DNA of 5,481 nt, taken from NCBI GenBank assembly GCA_031404155.1, contig JANNGZ010000208.1, positions 1 to 5,481 of the forward strand, written 5' to 3'. A program made the position numbers and the translations under genes. The notes beneath the pieces are model-generated. The model saw nothing but the letters and a program-made list of their open reading frames with translations. It was not told where the DNA came from and did no database searches. Positions 5,336 through 5,481 of the stretch are shown piece by piece. The stretch comes from JANNGZ01 sp031404155. Its GTDB lineage: Bacteria; Pseudomonadota; Gammaproteobacteria; Burkholderiales; Burkholderiaceae_C. How positions within the stretch are numbered: position 1 is the stretch's first letter; the number at the start of each line of letters is the position of its first letter.

Positions 5336-5481
5336 TCACTCATCTCGAAGTTGCGGCTTGATGAACTGGAACAGCTCGCGCCAGGCGCGGCCATGTCGTT
5401 GCTCGGCGTCGTTGCCGCCCGCCGCGGCCTCTTTGCGGGCGCTGCGAATCAGGCTTCGCAGCTGCTGTACGTCGGACGCGG
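5336..5481 (-). CDS. darP: DUF615 ribosome-associated protein DarP (YjgA), C-terminal part
   Basis: Only the last 47 residues are in the window; the gene begins beyond the right edge. They include DVQQLRSLIRSARKEAAAG and, after an insert, RAWRELFQFIKPQLRDE. These match the C-terminus of E. coli YjgA/DarP, which has QQLRSLIRNAQKE and FRQIFQYLRE. The protein associates with the 50S subunit during late ribosome assembly. The TGA stop at 5336-5338 is in the same frame as mog and only 3 nt before its GTG, so the two are almost certainly co-transcribed. A darP-mog order is familiar in Burkholderiales. The frame was assigned by translating the end of the window directly. Confidence 0.85.
   Translation of the reverse strand, partial: ASDVQQLRSLIRSARKEAAAGGNDAEQRHGRAWRELFQFIKPQLRDE

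Noticed and set aside
1..5481. CRISPR array, tRNA/rRNA gene, transposase or phage attachment site
   Set aside because: No spaced direct repeats, no tRNA-like folds seen, and no transposase or integrase motifs in any convincing frame.

Overview
The window is GC-rich (nearly every codon in the real genes ends in G or C). Its core gene order, suhB diverging from trmJ followed by cysE, and its darP-mog pair are familiar from Betaproteobacteria of the order Burkholderiales. The protein variants fit that group: a short-form CysE with a long C-terminal tail, and SuhB, TrmJ and Mog close to their E. coli counterparts. A member of the Rubrivivax/Leptothrix/Methylibium-like families is my guess; no marker fixes the genus.

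Layout. (1) Bases 1-714, + strand: the 3' end of a Rieske-type [2Fe-2S] protein, then a 170-residue M52-family hydrogenase maturation protease. These look like the last genes of an uptake [NiFe]-hydrogenase operon whose main part lies upstream of the window. (2) Bases 715-839: a convergent intergenic region with an 8-bp tandem repeat, a strong 13-bp hairpin that probably ends transcription from both sides, and a 22-bp alternating pyrimidine-purine tract. (3) Bases 840-1799, - strand: suhB, an inositol-monophosphatase-family protein with an Ala/Pro-rich tail. (4) Bases 1800-1900: divergent promoter region. (5) Bases 1901-2641 and 2815-3594, + strand: trmJ (tRNA 2'-O-methyltransferase) and cysE (serine O-acetyltransferase), 173 bp apart. 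(6) Bases 3595-3666: a second convergent region with GC-rich hairpins. (7) Bases 3667-5481, - strand: an operon read darP (partial) - mog - a secreted LysM/FecR-domain protein. The darP stop and mog GTG are 3 nt apart, and mog overlaps the next start by ATGA.

The LysM/FecR gene is the odd one. By eye its coding frame changes three times: once inside the LysM domain and twice near the C-terminus. Protein similarity shows the first break; third-position G/C shows all three. The gene is therefore either decaying or carries sequence errors.

Apart from the hydrogenase tail these are housekeeping functions: RNA modification and ribosome assembly (trmJ, darP, possibly suhB), cysteine synthesis (cysE) and molybdenum cofactor synthesis (mog). 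I found no CRISPR array, RNA gene, insertion sequence or clearly new multi-gene system. The items most worth following are the hydrogenase-operon end beside the core genes and the multiply shifted LysM/FecR gene.
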